The position numbers were made by a program, and so were the translations under genes. Positions 44,790-52,312 of a stretch of 64,000 bases of DNA are shown here, in pieces. Every line of letters begins with the position of its first letter. Positions within the stretch are counted from its first letter, which is position 1. The notes under the pieces were generated by a model that was not told where the DNA came from, did no database searches, and saw only the letters and a program-made list of their open reading frames with translations. The stretch spans positions 119,280-183,279 of the forward strand of contig NZ_NOXT01000123.1 of assembly GCF_002251755.1 (NCBI RefSeq), read 5' to 3'. The stretch is from Sandarakinorhabdus cyanobacteriorum. GTDB taxonomy: Bacteria > Pseudomonadota > Alphaproteobacteria > Sphingomonadales > Sphingomonadaceae.

Positions 44790-45068
44790 TTATTGCTCCT
44801 GTGCGGGGAAACGCGCGATCAACTGGTCCAGCCGGTCGGAAATGCCGGCCAGTTTCGCATTGGTTTCGGTGGTGCCGGCCAGCTGGCTGAACATCGCCAT
44901 CTGCTGCATATATTCGAGGTTATCGACCGGCTTCGTCGGATCCTGGTTCTTCAGCTGCGCGGTCAGCAGCGCCAGGAAATCACCCTGATCCAGCGTCGCC
45001 TTGGGATTGCGCCCCGGCGCTGCTGGCGCGGCCGGGATGCCGGCGGGCAGGCCATCCACCCGGCTCAC
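44790..45068 (-). CDS. flgD: Hook-capping protein FlgD, short form
   Basis: The 92-residue protein matches the conserved N-terminal part of FlgD: LDQGDFLALLTAQLKNQDPT (about 26-45) KPVDNLEYMQQMAMFSQL. The C-terminal Ig/Tudor-like domains found in enterobacterial FlgD (about 230 residues) are absent, and flgE begins three bases later, so no remnant lies downstream. It may act as a minimal cap. It overlaps flgC by four bases. Confidence 0.88.
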   Translation of the reverse strand: MSRVDGLPAGIPAAPAAPGRNPKATLDQGDFLALLTAQLKNQDPTKPVDNLEYMQQMAMFSQLAGTTETNAKLAGISDRLDQLIARFPAQEQ

Positions 45069-45463
45069 TTGCCGATCCTCAGCGTGTCCATGGCGAGGCT
45101 GCGGGCGGTCGCCAGCACCTCGACATTGTTGGCATAGGCGCGGGCGGTTTCCACCATCTCCACCATCTCCTGATTGGGATCCACCGCCGCCTGCCAGACA
45201 TGCCCCGTCGCATCGGCGAGCGGATGATCGGGATCGAGCTTCTTTTCCGGGCTGCCGGTGCGCGCCATGCTGGCCACATCCACGGTGGCGGCCTGGCCCT
45301 GATAATGGGTGGCAAACACCGGGCGCAGCGCGCGATAGGCATCCGCCTCCTTGCCGGCGATGCTGCCGGCGTTGGCCAGGTTGGATGCGATGGCATTCAT
45401 CCGCACCCGCTGGGCGGCCATGGCGCGGCCGCTGATGTCAAAAATGGTCAGATCACGCGCCAT
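45065..45463 (-). CDS. flgC: Flagellar proximal rod protein FlgC
   Basis: The 132-residue rod protein has MAAQRVRMNAIASNLANAGS (about 14-33), PDHPLADATGHVWQAAVDPN and the C-terminal MVEMVETARAYANNVEVLAT. Length is as expected (130-140). It overlaps flgB by one base. Confidence 0.95.
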   Translation of the reverse strand: MARDLTIFDISGRAMAAQRVRMNAIASNLANAGSIAGKEADAYRALRPVFATHYQGQAATVDVASMARTGSPEKKLDPDHPLADATGHVWQAAVDPNQEMVEMVETARAYANNVEVLATARSLAMDTLRIGK

Positions 45464-45840
45464 CAGCCGTCTGCCTTCAAGGCGGCCATGATGCTGTTCA
45501 CCCGCGCCCCCAGAAATTCCAGGCTGGCGCGGTACCGCATGGCATTTTCGGCAAAGGCCGCCTGTTCGGTGGCCATTTCCACCGTGTTGCCATCGATGCT
45601 GGCAATCAGCGGCGCGCGATATTGCAGCCGGGCGCTGTCCAGCTGGGCCGAAAAGCCGCCCGTCTGCGCCGCGCGCAAGGCGGCATCGGCATCCAGATCA
45701 CGCGCCTTGTATCCCGGCGTCGCGGCATTGGCGATGTTGCTGGCAATCACCACCAGCCGCTGACTGCGCAGGCGCAGCGCCGGGGCAGAGATACCAAACG
45801 CCTGATCGATCAGGCCGGGTTGGGGCGACAGCGGGGTCAT
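45463..45840 (-). CDS. flgB: Flagellar proximal rod protein FlgB
   Basis: The 125-residue rod protein shows LRLRSQRLVVIASNIANAAT (about 22-41) followed by PGYKARDLD, and the C-terminal MATEQAAFAENAMRYRASLEFL. It heads the flgBCDEFGHIJKL operon. A perfect sigma-54 box ends only 12 bases before its ATG and no ribosome site is obvious, so the transcript may be leaderless. Confidence 0.94.
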   Translation of the reverse strand: MTPLSPQPGLIDQAFGISAPALRLRSQRLVVIASNIANAATPGYKARDLDADAALRAAQTGGFSAQLDSARLQYRAPLIASIDGNTVEMATEQAAFAENAMRYRASLEFLGARVNSIMAALKADG

Positions 45841-45851
45841 GCCCGCCGCAC

Positions 45852-45867
45852 TGCAACGCCCGTGCCA
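45852..45867 (-). promoter_or_regulatory. Sigma-54 (-24/-12) promoter of the flgB operon
   Basis: On the minus strand TGGCACGGGCGTTGCA matches the RpoN consensus TGGCACG-N4-TTGCA at every defined position. The start point predicted 12 nt downstream of the GC falls within two bases of the flgB ATG at 45840. Confidence 0.8.
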
Positions 45868-45942
45868 ACCGGCTCACCCCAACGTGCCGCCAGGCTTGTG
45901 CCCGTGATTGTGGCCCGGGGCCGGCAAGGGCTTGCCGCTTGG

Positions 45943-45957
45943 TGGGCAAGGGATTGC
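45943..45957 (+). promoter_or_regulatory. Possible sigma-54 promoter for flgA
   Basis: TGGGCAAGGGATTGC keeps the essential GG and GC dinucleotides ten bases apart and the TTGC box, but the CACG part of the -24 element is not conserved. It would give a leader of about 110 nt to flgA. Confidence 0.35.
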
Positions 45958-46078
45958 CGGCTCCGGGCCGTCACTGGGCGCGCCACCCGGGGGACAGGAG
46001 GTTGGCGCGCTTCTTGCTGGCCGGCCCGTCGTGGGTGGGGGGTCGCTGCAGGCCGCCCGGCACAAGGGAAAACGGCCG

Positions 46079-46588
46079 ATGCACACAGAAATTAAATGGC
46101 AGCATCTCGCCCTGGCGCTTGCCGGGCTGATCCTGGTGGCCTGGGCCGCACCCAGCCCGGCACAGGCGCTCCAGGGCCCGGCGCAGCTGGCGCTGCACGA
46201 CGTGGCGAGGCTGCGCACCCAGGTGGCGGGCTTTGCCGGCGCGCCGGCGCGGCTCGATCCGGCGCTGGTGGTGCCGCGTTGCCCCGATCCGGCGCTCAGC
46301 TGGGCGCGCAGCGATGTCGTGCGCGTCGATTGCGCCGTCCCGGCCTGGACCCTCTATGTCCCCATCGATCAGCCCGCAGGCTCCACCGCCCGCGCCGCCG
46401 CCGCCCGACCCGCCATCCGCCGCGGAGACCGGGTGGTGGTGGAAGCCGGCGGCAACGGCTTTGCCGTCAGCCAAGAGGCCGAGGCCGAGCGCGACGCCGA
46501 TGGCACCCGCATCGCCCTGAAAACCCCGGCCGGCCGCCGCCTGATCGGCCGCATCGAGGAGGGCGGGCGGGTCATCATCCCCCGCTGA
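46079..46588 (+). CDS. flgA: Flagellar P-ring assembly chaperone FlgA
   Basis: The 169-residue secreted protein has a signal peptide (residues 1-29, ending AQA-L). Its C-terminal half is a SAF-type domain typical of FlgA: ARPAIRRGDRVVVEAGGNG, ALKTPAGRRLIGRI and EEGGRVIIPR. FlgA aids polymerisation of FlgI in the periplasm. It is divergent from flgB. AAGGGAA before the ATG at 46079 supports the start. Confidence 0.85.
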   Translation: MHTEIKWQHLALALAGLILVAWAAPSPAQALQGPAQLALHDVARLRTQVAGFAGAPARLDPALVVPRCPDPALSWARSDVVRVDCAVPAWTLYVPIDQPAGSTARAAAARPAIRRGDRVVVEAGGNGFAVSQEAEAERDADGTRIALKTPAGRRLIGRIEEGGRVIIPR

Positions 46589-46589
46589 T

Positions 46590-46616
46590 TAAAGTGCCAT
46601 GGTGAATGGCCGTTAA
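46590..46616 (+). promoter_or_regulatory. Sigma-28 (FliA) promoter for flgM
   Basis: TAAA (46590-46593), exactly 15 bases and GCCGTTAA (46609-46616) match the FliA consensus with one change in the -10. It starts two bases after the flgA stop and would give flgM a leader of about 35 nt. Confidence 0.75.
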
Positions 46617-46640
46617 CGGCGTTGCCCGGCCTGTGCCGGC

Positions 46641-46647
46641 GGAAAGG
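46641..46647 (+). promoter_or_regulatory. Ribosome-binding site deciding the flgM start
   Basis: GGAAAGG abuts an ATG at 46648 and sits nine bases before the ATG at 46657, which is therefore the better start. Confidence 0.55.
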
Positions 46648-46656
46648 ATGAACAGG

Positions 46657-46944
46657 ATGATCGATGGCATCAACGGCGGCGGTGGCCCAATCCGCAACCC
46701 CTTTACCGGCCGCACCAGTGGCCCGCAGGCTGCCGACGCGAAGGAGCCGGCCCGGCTGGTGGCGCGGCTCAACCCCGTGGCGCGCGGCGGCCCTGGCGGG
46801 CTGGTGGCCGAACTGGCCAGCGCCCCGCCGGTGAACCGGGCGCGCGTGGCGGAACTGAAAGCCGCCATCGCCGGTGGCCGCTACCCGATTGATCCGCAGG
46901 CCATCGCCGATGCGATGATCCGGCTGGAGCGCGGCAAGCCGTGA
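46657..46944 (+). CDS. flgM: Anti-sigma-28 factor FlgM
   Basis: The 95-residue protein has an unstructured glycine-rich N-terminus and the conserved C-terminal region NRARVAELKAAIAGGRYPIDP (about 68-88 in short form) with AIADAMIRLE, which binds and inhibits FliA until the hook is complete and FlgM is exported. Length matches FlgM (97 in Salmonella). It overlaps flgN by four bases (GTGA). Confidence 0.9.
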   Translation: MIDGINGGGGPIRNPFTGRTSGPQAADAKEPARLVARLNPVARGGPGGLVAELASAPPVNRARVAELKAAIAGGRYPIDPQAIADAMIRLERGKP

Positions 46945-47261
46945 GCGCGGATCAGCTGGCCCAGGCCGTCGTCGATGCCATCACCGCCGAACTGGCGGCG
47001 CTGGCGGCCGAGGATGCTGATGCCATCACCCGCGCCACGGCGGAAAAGACCGCCGCGCTGGCCGCCCTGCAGGCCGAAGTGGCCTCCGGCGCCCGCCCGC
47101 CGCGCGCCCTGCTGGAACAGGCCCGCGATCTGAATGCCGAAGCCATGCTGCGCAGCCGCGCCAAGCTGCTGTCGGTCGAAAAGCGCCTGGCCGCGCTGCG
47201 CCCGCCGCCGGTGCCGCCGCGCGAAGCCCTGGTCTATGGCCGCGACGGGCGCTGGGCATGA
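46941..47261 (+). CDS. flgN: FlgN-like flagellar export chaperone
   Basis: The 106-residue protein is mostly alpha-helical and alanine-rich, with a coiled-coil pattern through residues 5-90. It lacks strong sequence motifs, but its size and position immediately after flgM fit FlgN, the chaperone for FlgK and FlgL. It begins at GTG. Confidence rests mainly on context. Confidence 0.65.
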   Translation: MSADQLAQAVVDAITAELAALAAEDADAITRATAEKTAALAALQAEVASGARPPRALLEQARDLNAEAMLRSRAKLLSVEKRLAALRPPPVPPREALVYGRDGRWA

Positions 47262-47276
47262 CCATGGCACGGGCCG

Positions 47277-47292
47277 TGGCACATAAATTGCT
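47277..47292 (+). promoter_or_regulatory. Sigma-54 (-24/-12) promoter of the transglycosylase-flhA-fliA operon
   Basis: TGGCACATAAATTGCT matches the RpoN consensus except for one base of the -24 element. The predicted start, 12 nt after the GC, is about two bases before the ATG at 47305, so the message is probably leaderless, as for flgB. Confidence 0.75.
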
Positions 47293-47304
47293 TGGGGCAG
47301 GCGC

Positions 47305-48027
47305 ATGACCCAGGCGATCCAGTTCCAGCCCAATGCCAATGCCGGCGTGATCGGCGCGCTGCAGCAGGCGGCGGCCGCCACCGGCGTCGATTTTGCCTAT
47401 CTCTATGCCAATGCCCGCGCCGAATCCGGCCTCAATCCGGCGGCGCGCGCCAGCACCTCTTCGGCCAGCGGCCTGTTCCAGTTCACCGATGCCACCTGGC
47501 TGGCAATGGTGCAGCGGCACGGCGACAAGCACGGCCTGGGATGGGCAGCGCAGGCGCTCAGCCAGGGCGCCAGCCCGGCGGTGAAGCAGACCATCCTGTC
47601 CCTGCGCCACGATGCCGGCGTCGCCGCGCGCCTGGCCGGCGAGTTCACCCGCGACAACGCCGGCAAGCTGCAGGCCGCCCTGGGCCGCGCGGCCGAAGCC
47701 AGCGATCTCTATCTCGCTGCCTTCTTTGGTGCCGGCGGCGCGATCAAATTCCTGAAATCCATGGCCGCTGCCCCCGGCATGGCCGCGGCATCGCTGCTCC
47801 CCGCCGCCGCCGCCGCCAACCGCAGCACCTTCTACCACCGCGATGGCAGCGCCCGCTCCCTGGCCGAGGTGCATGATCTCGTGGCCAACCGCATTCACCG
47901 CCATCTCGGCGATGAACCGGCCGGCACCATCTTGCCGCCAGCCGGCCGATCCATGCCGCCCGCCGATCCGGCGCTGGCCGCCGCCCGCGCCCGCATGGCC
48001 TATCTCGTGCTGGCGGCCATGCAATGA
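47305..48027 (+). CDS. Flagellar lytic transglycosylase (SLT domain)
   Basis: The 240-residue protein has a lysozyme-like SLT fold: FAYLYANARAESGLNPAARA (E in ARAESGLN at about residue 39 is the likely catalytic acid) and SASGLFQFTDATWLAMVQ. No signal peptide is visible, so it may be exported by another route. In alphaproteobacteria a separate transglycosylase supplies the rod-passage hydrolase missing from short FlgJ. Its stop overlaps the flhA start (ATGA). Confidence 0.85.
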   Translation: MTQAIQFQPNANAGVIGALQQAAAATGVDFAYLYANARAESGLNPAARASTSSASGLFQFTDATWLAMVQRHGDKHGLGWAAQALSQGASPAVKQTILSLRHDAGVAARLAGEFTRDNAGKLQAALGRAAEASDLYLAAFFGAGGAIKFLKSMAAAPGMAAASLLPAAAAANRSTFYHRDGSARSLAEVHDLVANRIHRHLGDEPAGTILPPAGRSMPPADPALAAARARMAYLVLAAMQ

Positions 48028-50105
48028 CCGCGCTTGCCGCCCGTCTCGGCCGCATCGATGCCCGCACCACGCTGCTGCCGCTGGCCATCCTGGTGCTGGT
48101 CGCGCTGATGGTGGTGCCGCTGCCGGCGGTTCTGCTCGATCTCTTCTTCATCACCAACATCGCGGTGGCGCTGATCGTGCTGATGGTTGCCATCAACATC
48201 CGCCAGCCGCTGGATTTCTCGGCCTTTCCCACCGTTCTCCTCTACGCCACGCTGCTGCGCCTGGCCTTGAACGTCGCCTCCACCCGCGTCGTCCTGGTCC
48301 ACGGCCATGAAGGCACGGCGGCGGCCGGCCATGTCATCGAAGCGTTCGGCAGTTTCCTGGTTGGCGGCGATTATGTCGTCGGCCTGTTTGTCTTTGCCGT
48401 GCTGATGATCATCAACCTGGTCGTCATCACCAAGGGCGCCGGCCGCGTGTCCGAAGTCGCCGCCCGCTTCACGCTGGATGCGCTGCCCGGCAAGCAGATG
48501 GCCATCGGTGCCGACCTCAATGCCGGCCTGATCACCGCCGACGAAGCCCGGCTGCGCCGCGCCGAGGTGACGACCGAAGCCGATTTCCACGGCGCCATGG
48601 ATGGCTCGTCCAAGTTCGTGAAGGGCGATGCGGTGGCTGGCGTGCTCATCCTCGCCATCAACATCATCGGCGGCCTCATCCTCGGCACCGTCTCCCACGA
48701 TCTGGCGCTGGGCGATGCCGCGCGCACCTATCTGCTGCTGGCTGTCGGCGATGGCCTGGTGGCGCAAGTGCCGGCGCTGCTGCTCTCCATCGCAGCCGCC
48801 ATGGTCGTCACCCGCGTCGGCAAGGACAATGATCTGGCCGGCCAGGTCGGCGTGCAGCTGGGGCAGGGGGCGCCCTGGCTGCCGGTGGGCGTCATCCTCG
48901 CCCTCCTCGGCCTGCTGCCCGGCATGCCGCTCCTCATCATCGCGCCGGCCGCTGCGGCTGCCCTGTGGTTTGCCCTGCGCAAACGCCCGGCCGCGCCCGT
49001 CGCCGCCGCCACCCCCGGCGAGGCCCCCGCCGCCGCCGATGCCCACATCGACTGGAGCGACGTGGCCGACAGTGCGCCTGCCGCGCTCGATATCGGCTTC
49101 GGCCTCGTCCCGCTGGTCGACGAAGCCCGCGGCGCCCCGCTGATGGCCCGCATCACCGCCATCCGCCGGCAATTGTCCAAACAGCTGGGCTTCGTCCTTC
49201 CGGCCGTGCGGGTGCGCGACGATCTCTCGCTGCCGCCCTTCCATTATCGCATCACCCTGGCCGGCGTGGTGGTGGGGGAGGACGAGATTTTCCCCGACGA
49301 TGTCCTCGCCATCGCCGCCGGCCCGATCAGCACGCCCATTCCGGGCCGCGAGGCCGCCGATCCCGCCTTCGGCCTGCCCGCCCGCTGGATCGATCCGGCC
49401 GAAGCCGATCTGGCCGAAGCCGCCGGCTACAACGTCGTTGATCCCGCCGCTGTCGCCGGCACCCATCTGAACCAGCTGCTCGGGGCACACGCCCACCGTC
49501 TGCTCGGCCAGGATGAGGTGCAGGCCCTGATCGACACGCTGGCCGAAACCGCCCCGGCCCTCGCCGCCGCCCTCGCCCCCAAGGCGTTGAGCGTTGCCAT
49601 CATCACCCAGGTGCTGGCCCGGCTGGTGGAGGAGGGGATTTCGATCCGCGATCTGCGTTCCATCGCCGGCGCCCTGATCGCCGCCGCCCCGCACACGCAG
49701 GATCCGGCCGAACTGGCCGAGCGCATCCGCCCGGTGCTGGGCGCGGCACAAGTGCAGGCCCTCGCCGGCGTGAAGGGGCCGCTCACCGCCGTCGCCCTCG
49801 ATCCCGGCCTCGAAGGCCTGCTGGTGCAGGCCGTGCGCGCCAACCCCGGTGCCGCCCAACCGTTCGATCCGGCACTCGTCACCCGTGTGGCCGAAGCCGC
49901 CGCCAGCGCCACCGCGCCGCTGCTGGCCGACGGCACACGCTTTGCCATCGTCACCGTGCCGCCGGTGCGCCGCGCCCTTTGGCAGTTGCTGCGCGCCCGG
50001 CTGCCCCAGGTGCCGGTGCTCGCCTTCCCCGACATTCCCGACGATCGCGACGTCACGGTGGCCGCCGTGATCGGCGCCGCCCCCCGCACCAATGGAGACA
50101 GCTGA
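48024..50105 (+). CDS. flhA: Flagellar type III export protein FlhA
   Basis: The 693-residue protein has eight N-terminal membrane helices and the family signature LRLALNVASTRVVLVHGHEG (about residues 79-98), the FHIPEP loop region DALPGKQMAIGADLNAGLIT (about 152-171) and a large cytoplasmic domain that docks export chaperones. It is the energy-coupling gate of the flagellar secretion apparatus. It overlaps fliA by one base. Confidence 0.97.
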   Translation: MTALAARLGRIDARTTLLPLAILVLVALMVVPLPAVLLDLFFITNIAVALIVLMVAINIRQPLDFSAFPTVLLYATLLRLALNVASTRVVLVHGHEGTAAAGHVIEAFGSFLVGGDYVVGLFVFAVLMIINLVVITKGAGRVSEVAARFTLDALPGKQMAIGADLNAGLITADEARLRRAEVTTEADFHGAMDGSSKFVKGDAVAGVLILAINIIGGLILGTVSHDLALGDAARTYLLLAVGDGLVAQVPALLLSIAAAMVVTRVGKDNDLAGQVGVQLGQGAPWLPVGVILALLGLLPGMPLLIIAPAAAAALWFALRKRPAAPVAAATPGEAPAAADAHIDWSDVADSAPAALDIGFGLVPLVDEARGAPLMARITAIRRQLSKQLGFVLPAVRVRDDLSLPPFHYRITLAGVVVGEDEIFPDDVLAIAAGPISTPIPGREAADPAFGLPARWIDPAEADLAEAAGYNVVDPAAVAGTHLNQLLGAHAHRLLGQDEVQALIDTLAETAPALAAALAPKALSVAIITQVLARLVEEGISIRDLRSIAGALIAAAPHTQDPAELAERIRPVLGAAQVQALAGVKGPLTAVALDPGLEGLLVQAVRANPGAAQPFDPALVTRVAEAAASATAPLLADGTRFAIVTVPPVRRALWQLLRARLPQVPVLAFPDIPDDRDVTVAAVIGAAPRTNGDS

Positions 50106-50848
50106 TGGATGCCCGGCTTGGCCTTGAACCCGCGCTCTATGCCCCCGCCCGGCTGGCCCAGGTCGATCCCGAACGGCTGATCTCCAGCCATCTGGCGCTC
50201 GTCCGCCGCATTGCCTGGCATGTCCACGCAAGGGTCTCCACCGCCATCGATGTGGAGGATCTGGTGCAGATCGGCATGGTCGCCCTGATCGAGGCCGCGC
50301 GCGGCTTTGAAGACCGCGGCCACGCCGCCTTTGCCACCTATGCCAGCGTGCGGGTGCGCGGCGCCATGATCAATCAGCTGCGCAAAGGGGCAACGCTGGT
50401 GCGCTCCGCCATGCGCCGCAAGCGCGAATGGGGCCAGGTGCGCGCCCGGCTGGAAGGGCAATTGGGCCGCGCTGCCACCGATGCCGAAATGGCCGCCGCG
50501 CTGGACCTGCCCATTGCCGATTATCGCGCCGGCATGGCGCAAACCCACGCCGTGCAAACCGAAAGCCTGGACGACGCTTATTCCGATCACAGCGACTGGT
50601 TCGCCAGCGACGATCCCGATGCCCATGATGTGCTGGAAAGTGAACGCCGCCGCAGCGCCATCGCCGCCGCCATCGCCGACCTGCCCGAACGCGAAGCCCA
50701 GGTGCTGCAACTCTATTTTGTCGAGGAACTGAACCTCGAGGAAATCGGCCAGGTCCTTGGCGTCGGCGCCGCCCGCATCTGCCAGATCAAGAAGGCGGCG
50801 CTCACCCGCATGCGCGGCAAGCTCGCCGGCTGGAACGACAGCGATTGA
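50105..50848 (+). CDS. fliA: RNA polymerase sigma-28 factor FliA
   Basis: The 247-residue sigma factor lacks region 1 and has region 2 (RRIAWHVHARVSTAIDVEDL, VQIGMVALIEAARGFEDRG, FATYASVRVRGAMINQLRKG), region 3 and region 4 (LPEREAQVLQLYFVEELNLE, EIGQVLGVGAARICQIKKAA). It directs late flagellar transcription; the flgM and motA promoters described here fit its recognition pattern. Confidence 0.95.
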   Translation: MDARLGLEPALYAPARLAQVDPERLISSHLALVRRIAWHVHARVSTAIDVEDLVQIGMVALIEAARGFEDRGHAAFATYASVRVRGAMINQLRKGATLVRSAMRRKREWGQVRARLEGQLGRAATDAEMAAALDLPIADYRAGMAQTHAVQTESLDDAYSDHSDWFASDDPDAHDVLESERRRSAIAAAIADLPEREAQVLQLYFVEELNLEEIGQVLGVGAARICQIKKAALTRMRGKLAGWNDSD

Positions 50849-50880
50849 AACCCGCCGCGCCGGCTGGCAGGCTGGCCGCC

Positions 50881-51720
50881 ATGATCGATCTCACCACGCT
50901 GCGCTCCGTCCTCTATCTGCCGGCCAACCGCCCTTCGGCCATTGCCAAGGCCCGCACGCTCGCTGCCGATGCCGTCATCCTCGATCTGGAAGATGCAGTG
51001 CAGTCCGATGCCAAGCCGGATGCCCGCGCCGCCGCCGTGACCGCGGCGCTTGACGGCGGCTGGGGGGGCAAGCGCCTGTTCCTGCGCGTCAACGGCATCG
51101 GCACCCCCTGGCACGAAGCCGACATGGCCGCCGCTGGGGAAAAAGGCTTTGCCGGCATCGTCGTGCCCAAGGTGGACAGCGCGGGCGAGGCCCAGAGGCT
51201 CGTTGCCCATGCCGGCGGCCGGCCCGTGCTGGCGATGATCGAAACGCCCGCCGCCGTGCTCAATGCTGCCGCCATTGCCGCCGTGCCCGGCATCGCCGCA
51301 CTGGTCGCCGGCATGGCCGATCTGGCAAAGGCGCTCAATTGCGGCGCCGATCCCGAACGCCGCCCGCTGCTCTACAGCCTGTCGGCCATCGTCCTCGCTG
51401 CCCGCGCCGCCGGCATCGCCTGTTTCGATGGCGTCTGCACCGAATTTCGCAACGAAGCCGCCTTCATCGCCGAGGCCGCGCAAGGGAAGATGCTCGGCTT
51501 TGACGGCAAGACATTGATCCACCCCAGCCAGGTCGATCCCTGCAACCGCGTCTTCTCACCCACCGAAGCGGAAGTCGCCCAGGCCCACGCCATGATCGCC
51601 GCCTACGAAGCCGCCCTGGCCGCCGGCCGCGGGGTCGCCACGCTTGATGGCCAGATGGTGGAAGTGCTCCACATCGACCAGGCCCGCCACCTGCTGGCGC
51701 GGGCCACCCCTCCGCATTGA
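50881..51720 (+). CDS. CoA-ester lyase, HpcH/HpaI/CitE family
   Basis: The 279-residue TIM-barrel protein shows LRSVLYLPANRPSAIAKART (residues 6-25), ILDLEDAVQSDAK, LFLRVNGIGTPWHEAD, AMIETPAAVLNA, MADLAKALNC and KTLIHPSQVDPCNRVFSP. Family members cleave citramalyl-, malyl- or related CoA esters (CitE-like). The precise substrate cannot be read. The ATG at 50881 is chosen over a TTG at 50845 that overlaps fliA. It is the last chromosomal gene before the island. Confidence 0.87.
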   Translation: MIDLTTLRSVLYLPANRPSAIAKARTLAADAVILDLEDAVQSDAKPDARAAAVTAALDGGWGGKRLFLRVNGIGTPWHEADMAAAGEKGFAGIVVPKVDSAGEAQRLVAHAGGRPVLAMIETPAAVLNAAAIAAVPGIAALVAGMADLAKALNCGADPERRPLLYSLSAIVLAARAAGIACFDGVCTEFRNEAAFIAEAAQGKMLGFDGKTLIHPSQVDPCNRVFSPTEAEVAQAHAMIAAYEAALAAGRGVATLDGQMVEVLHIDQARHLLARATPPH

Positions 51721-51792
51721 TGCGGCCATTTTCCGCTTGGCAAATTCGCGCCAATTGCCTAACCGGCGGCTCCCGTCCCGATGGGCGGCTGC

Positions 51793-51867
51793 TGGGGCGT
51801 CGCCAAGCGGTAAGGCAGCGGTTTTTGGTACCGCCATTCCCAGGTTCGAATCCTGGCGCCCCAGCCA
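51793..51867 (+). tRNA. tRNA-Gln (anticodon TTG)
   Basis: The acceptor arms TGGGGCG (51793-51799) and CGCCCCA (51857-51863) pair perfectly, followed by discriminator G and an encoded CCA. The anticodon stem GCGGT/ACCGC encloses TTTTGGT, giving anticodon TTG. The T-arm GGTTCGAATCC is canonical. Starting with T is typical of tRNA-Gln. The island begins at its 3' end, so it is the likely attachment gene. Confidence 0.95.
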
Positions 51868-51890
51868 ACTTTATAAAATCATTTATTATC
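51846..51890. other. Probable attachment site (attL) at tRNA 3' end
   Basis: Sequence character changes sharply just after the tRNA CCA (51867), from GC-rich chromosome to the AT-rich stretch ACTTTATAAAATCATTTATT and then island DNA. Tyrosine integrases commonly use the T-arm and 3' end of tRNA genes. The matching second copy would lie outside the window. Confidence 0.55.
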
Positions 51891-52312
51891 AAGTGTTTAT
51901 GACGGCATCAGGCCCTTGTCGGGGGCAGGTTTCGGGGGCAGGTTTTTGGGGCTGTCAACCGGCCCGCTTCCAACCAATTCAACCGGCCCTCGGACGACGC
52001 CTAGCCTGACGGCAGATTCTTGTGGTCCCGGGCTGGTTGCTCTTTGGTACTCGTTGGCGTGCCTCCTTCATTGCGTGGGCGAAAAAAGCAGGGCGAGGCA
52101 GGCGGATACGGAAGGCTAGGCGTCTTTCAGATGGCAGTAGCTGCTGGCCCGGCCGATGCTGAGGCTCTTGGCTCCCGCGTCGTTGTAGGGAACAGCGCCA
52201 TCCTCGCATGCAGTTCAATGCCAAAGTCGCACTTGCCACATTAGTCATGGATCGCCACGGTGCCGCTGGTTTAGGCCTTGTGGTCCGGGTCCTTATACGA
52301 GACTGTGACGAT
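51868..52312. other. Gene-free left end of the island
   Basis: No gene is supported in this 445-bp stretch. It holds a 13-bp tandem duplication (CGGGGGCAGGTTT at 51920-51932 and 51933-51945), a 12-bp perfect inverted repeat (51996-52007 and 52113-52124) and a weak promoter-like TTAGGC-N17-TATACG (52271-52299) before the ATPase gene. Confidence 0.6.
51996..52124. repeat. 12-bp inverted repeat, 105-bp spacer
   Basis: GACGCCTAGCCT (51996-52007) and AGGCTAGGCGTC (52113-52124) are exact reverse complements. Possible roles are recombinase arm sites or the ends of a small element. Confidence 0.7.

Noticed and set aside
48000-50231. Very long open frame antisense to flhA, and similar frames opposite flgK, kpsC and the FkbM fusion
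   Set aside because: High GC at third codon positions keeps antisense frames open; their products are low-complexity Gly/Ala/His/Arg-rich and match no family, while the sense genes are clear.
51920-51945. 13-bp tandem repeat as attachment core
   Set aside because: It lies 53 bp beyond the tRNA end, and nothing like it is seen in the tRNA; simple local duplication is more likely.
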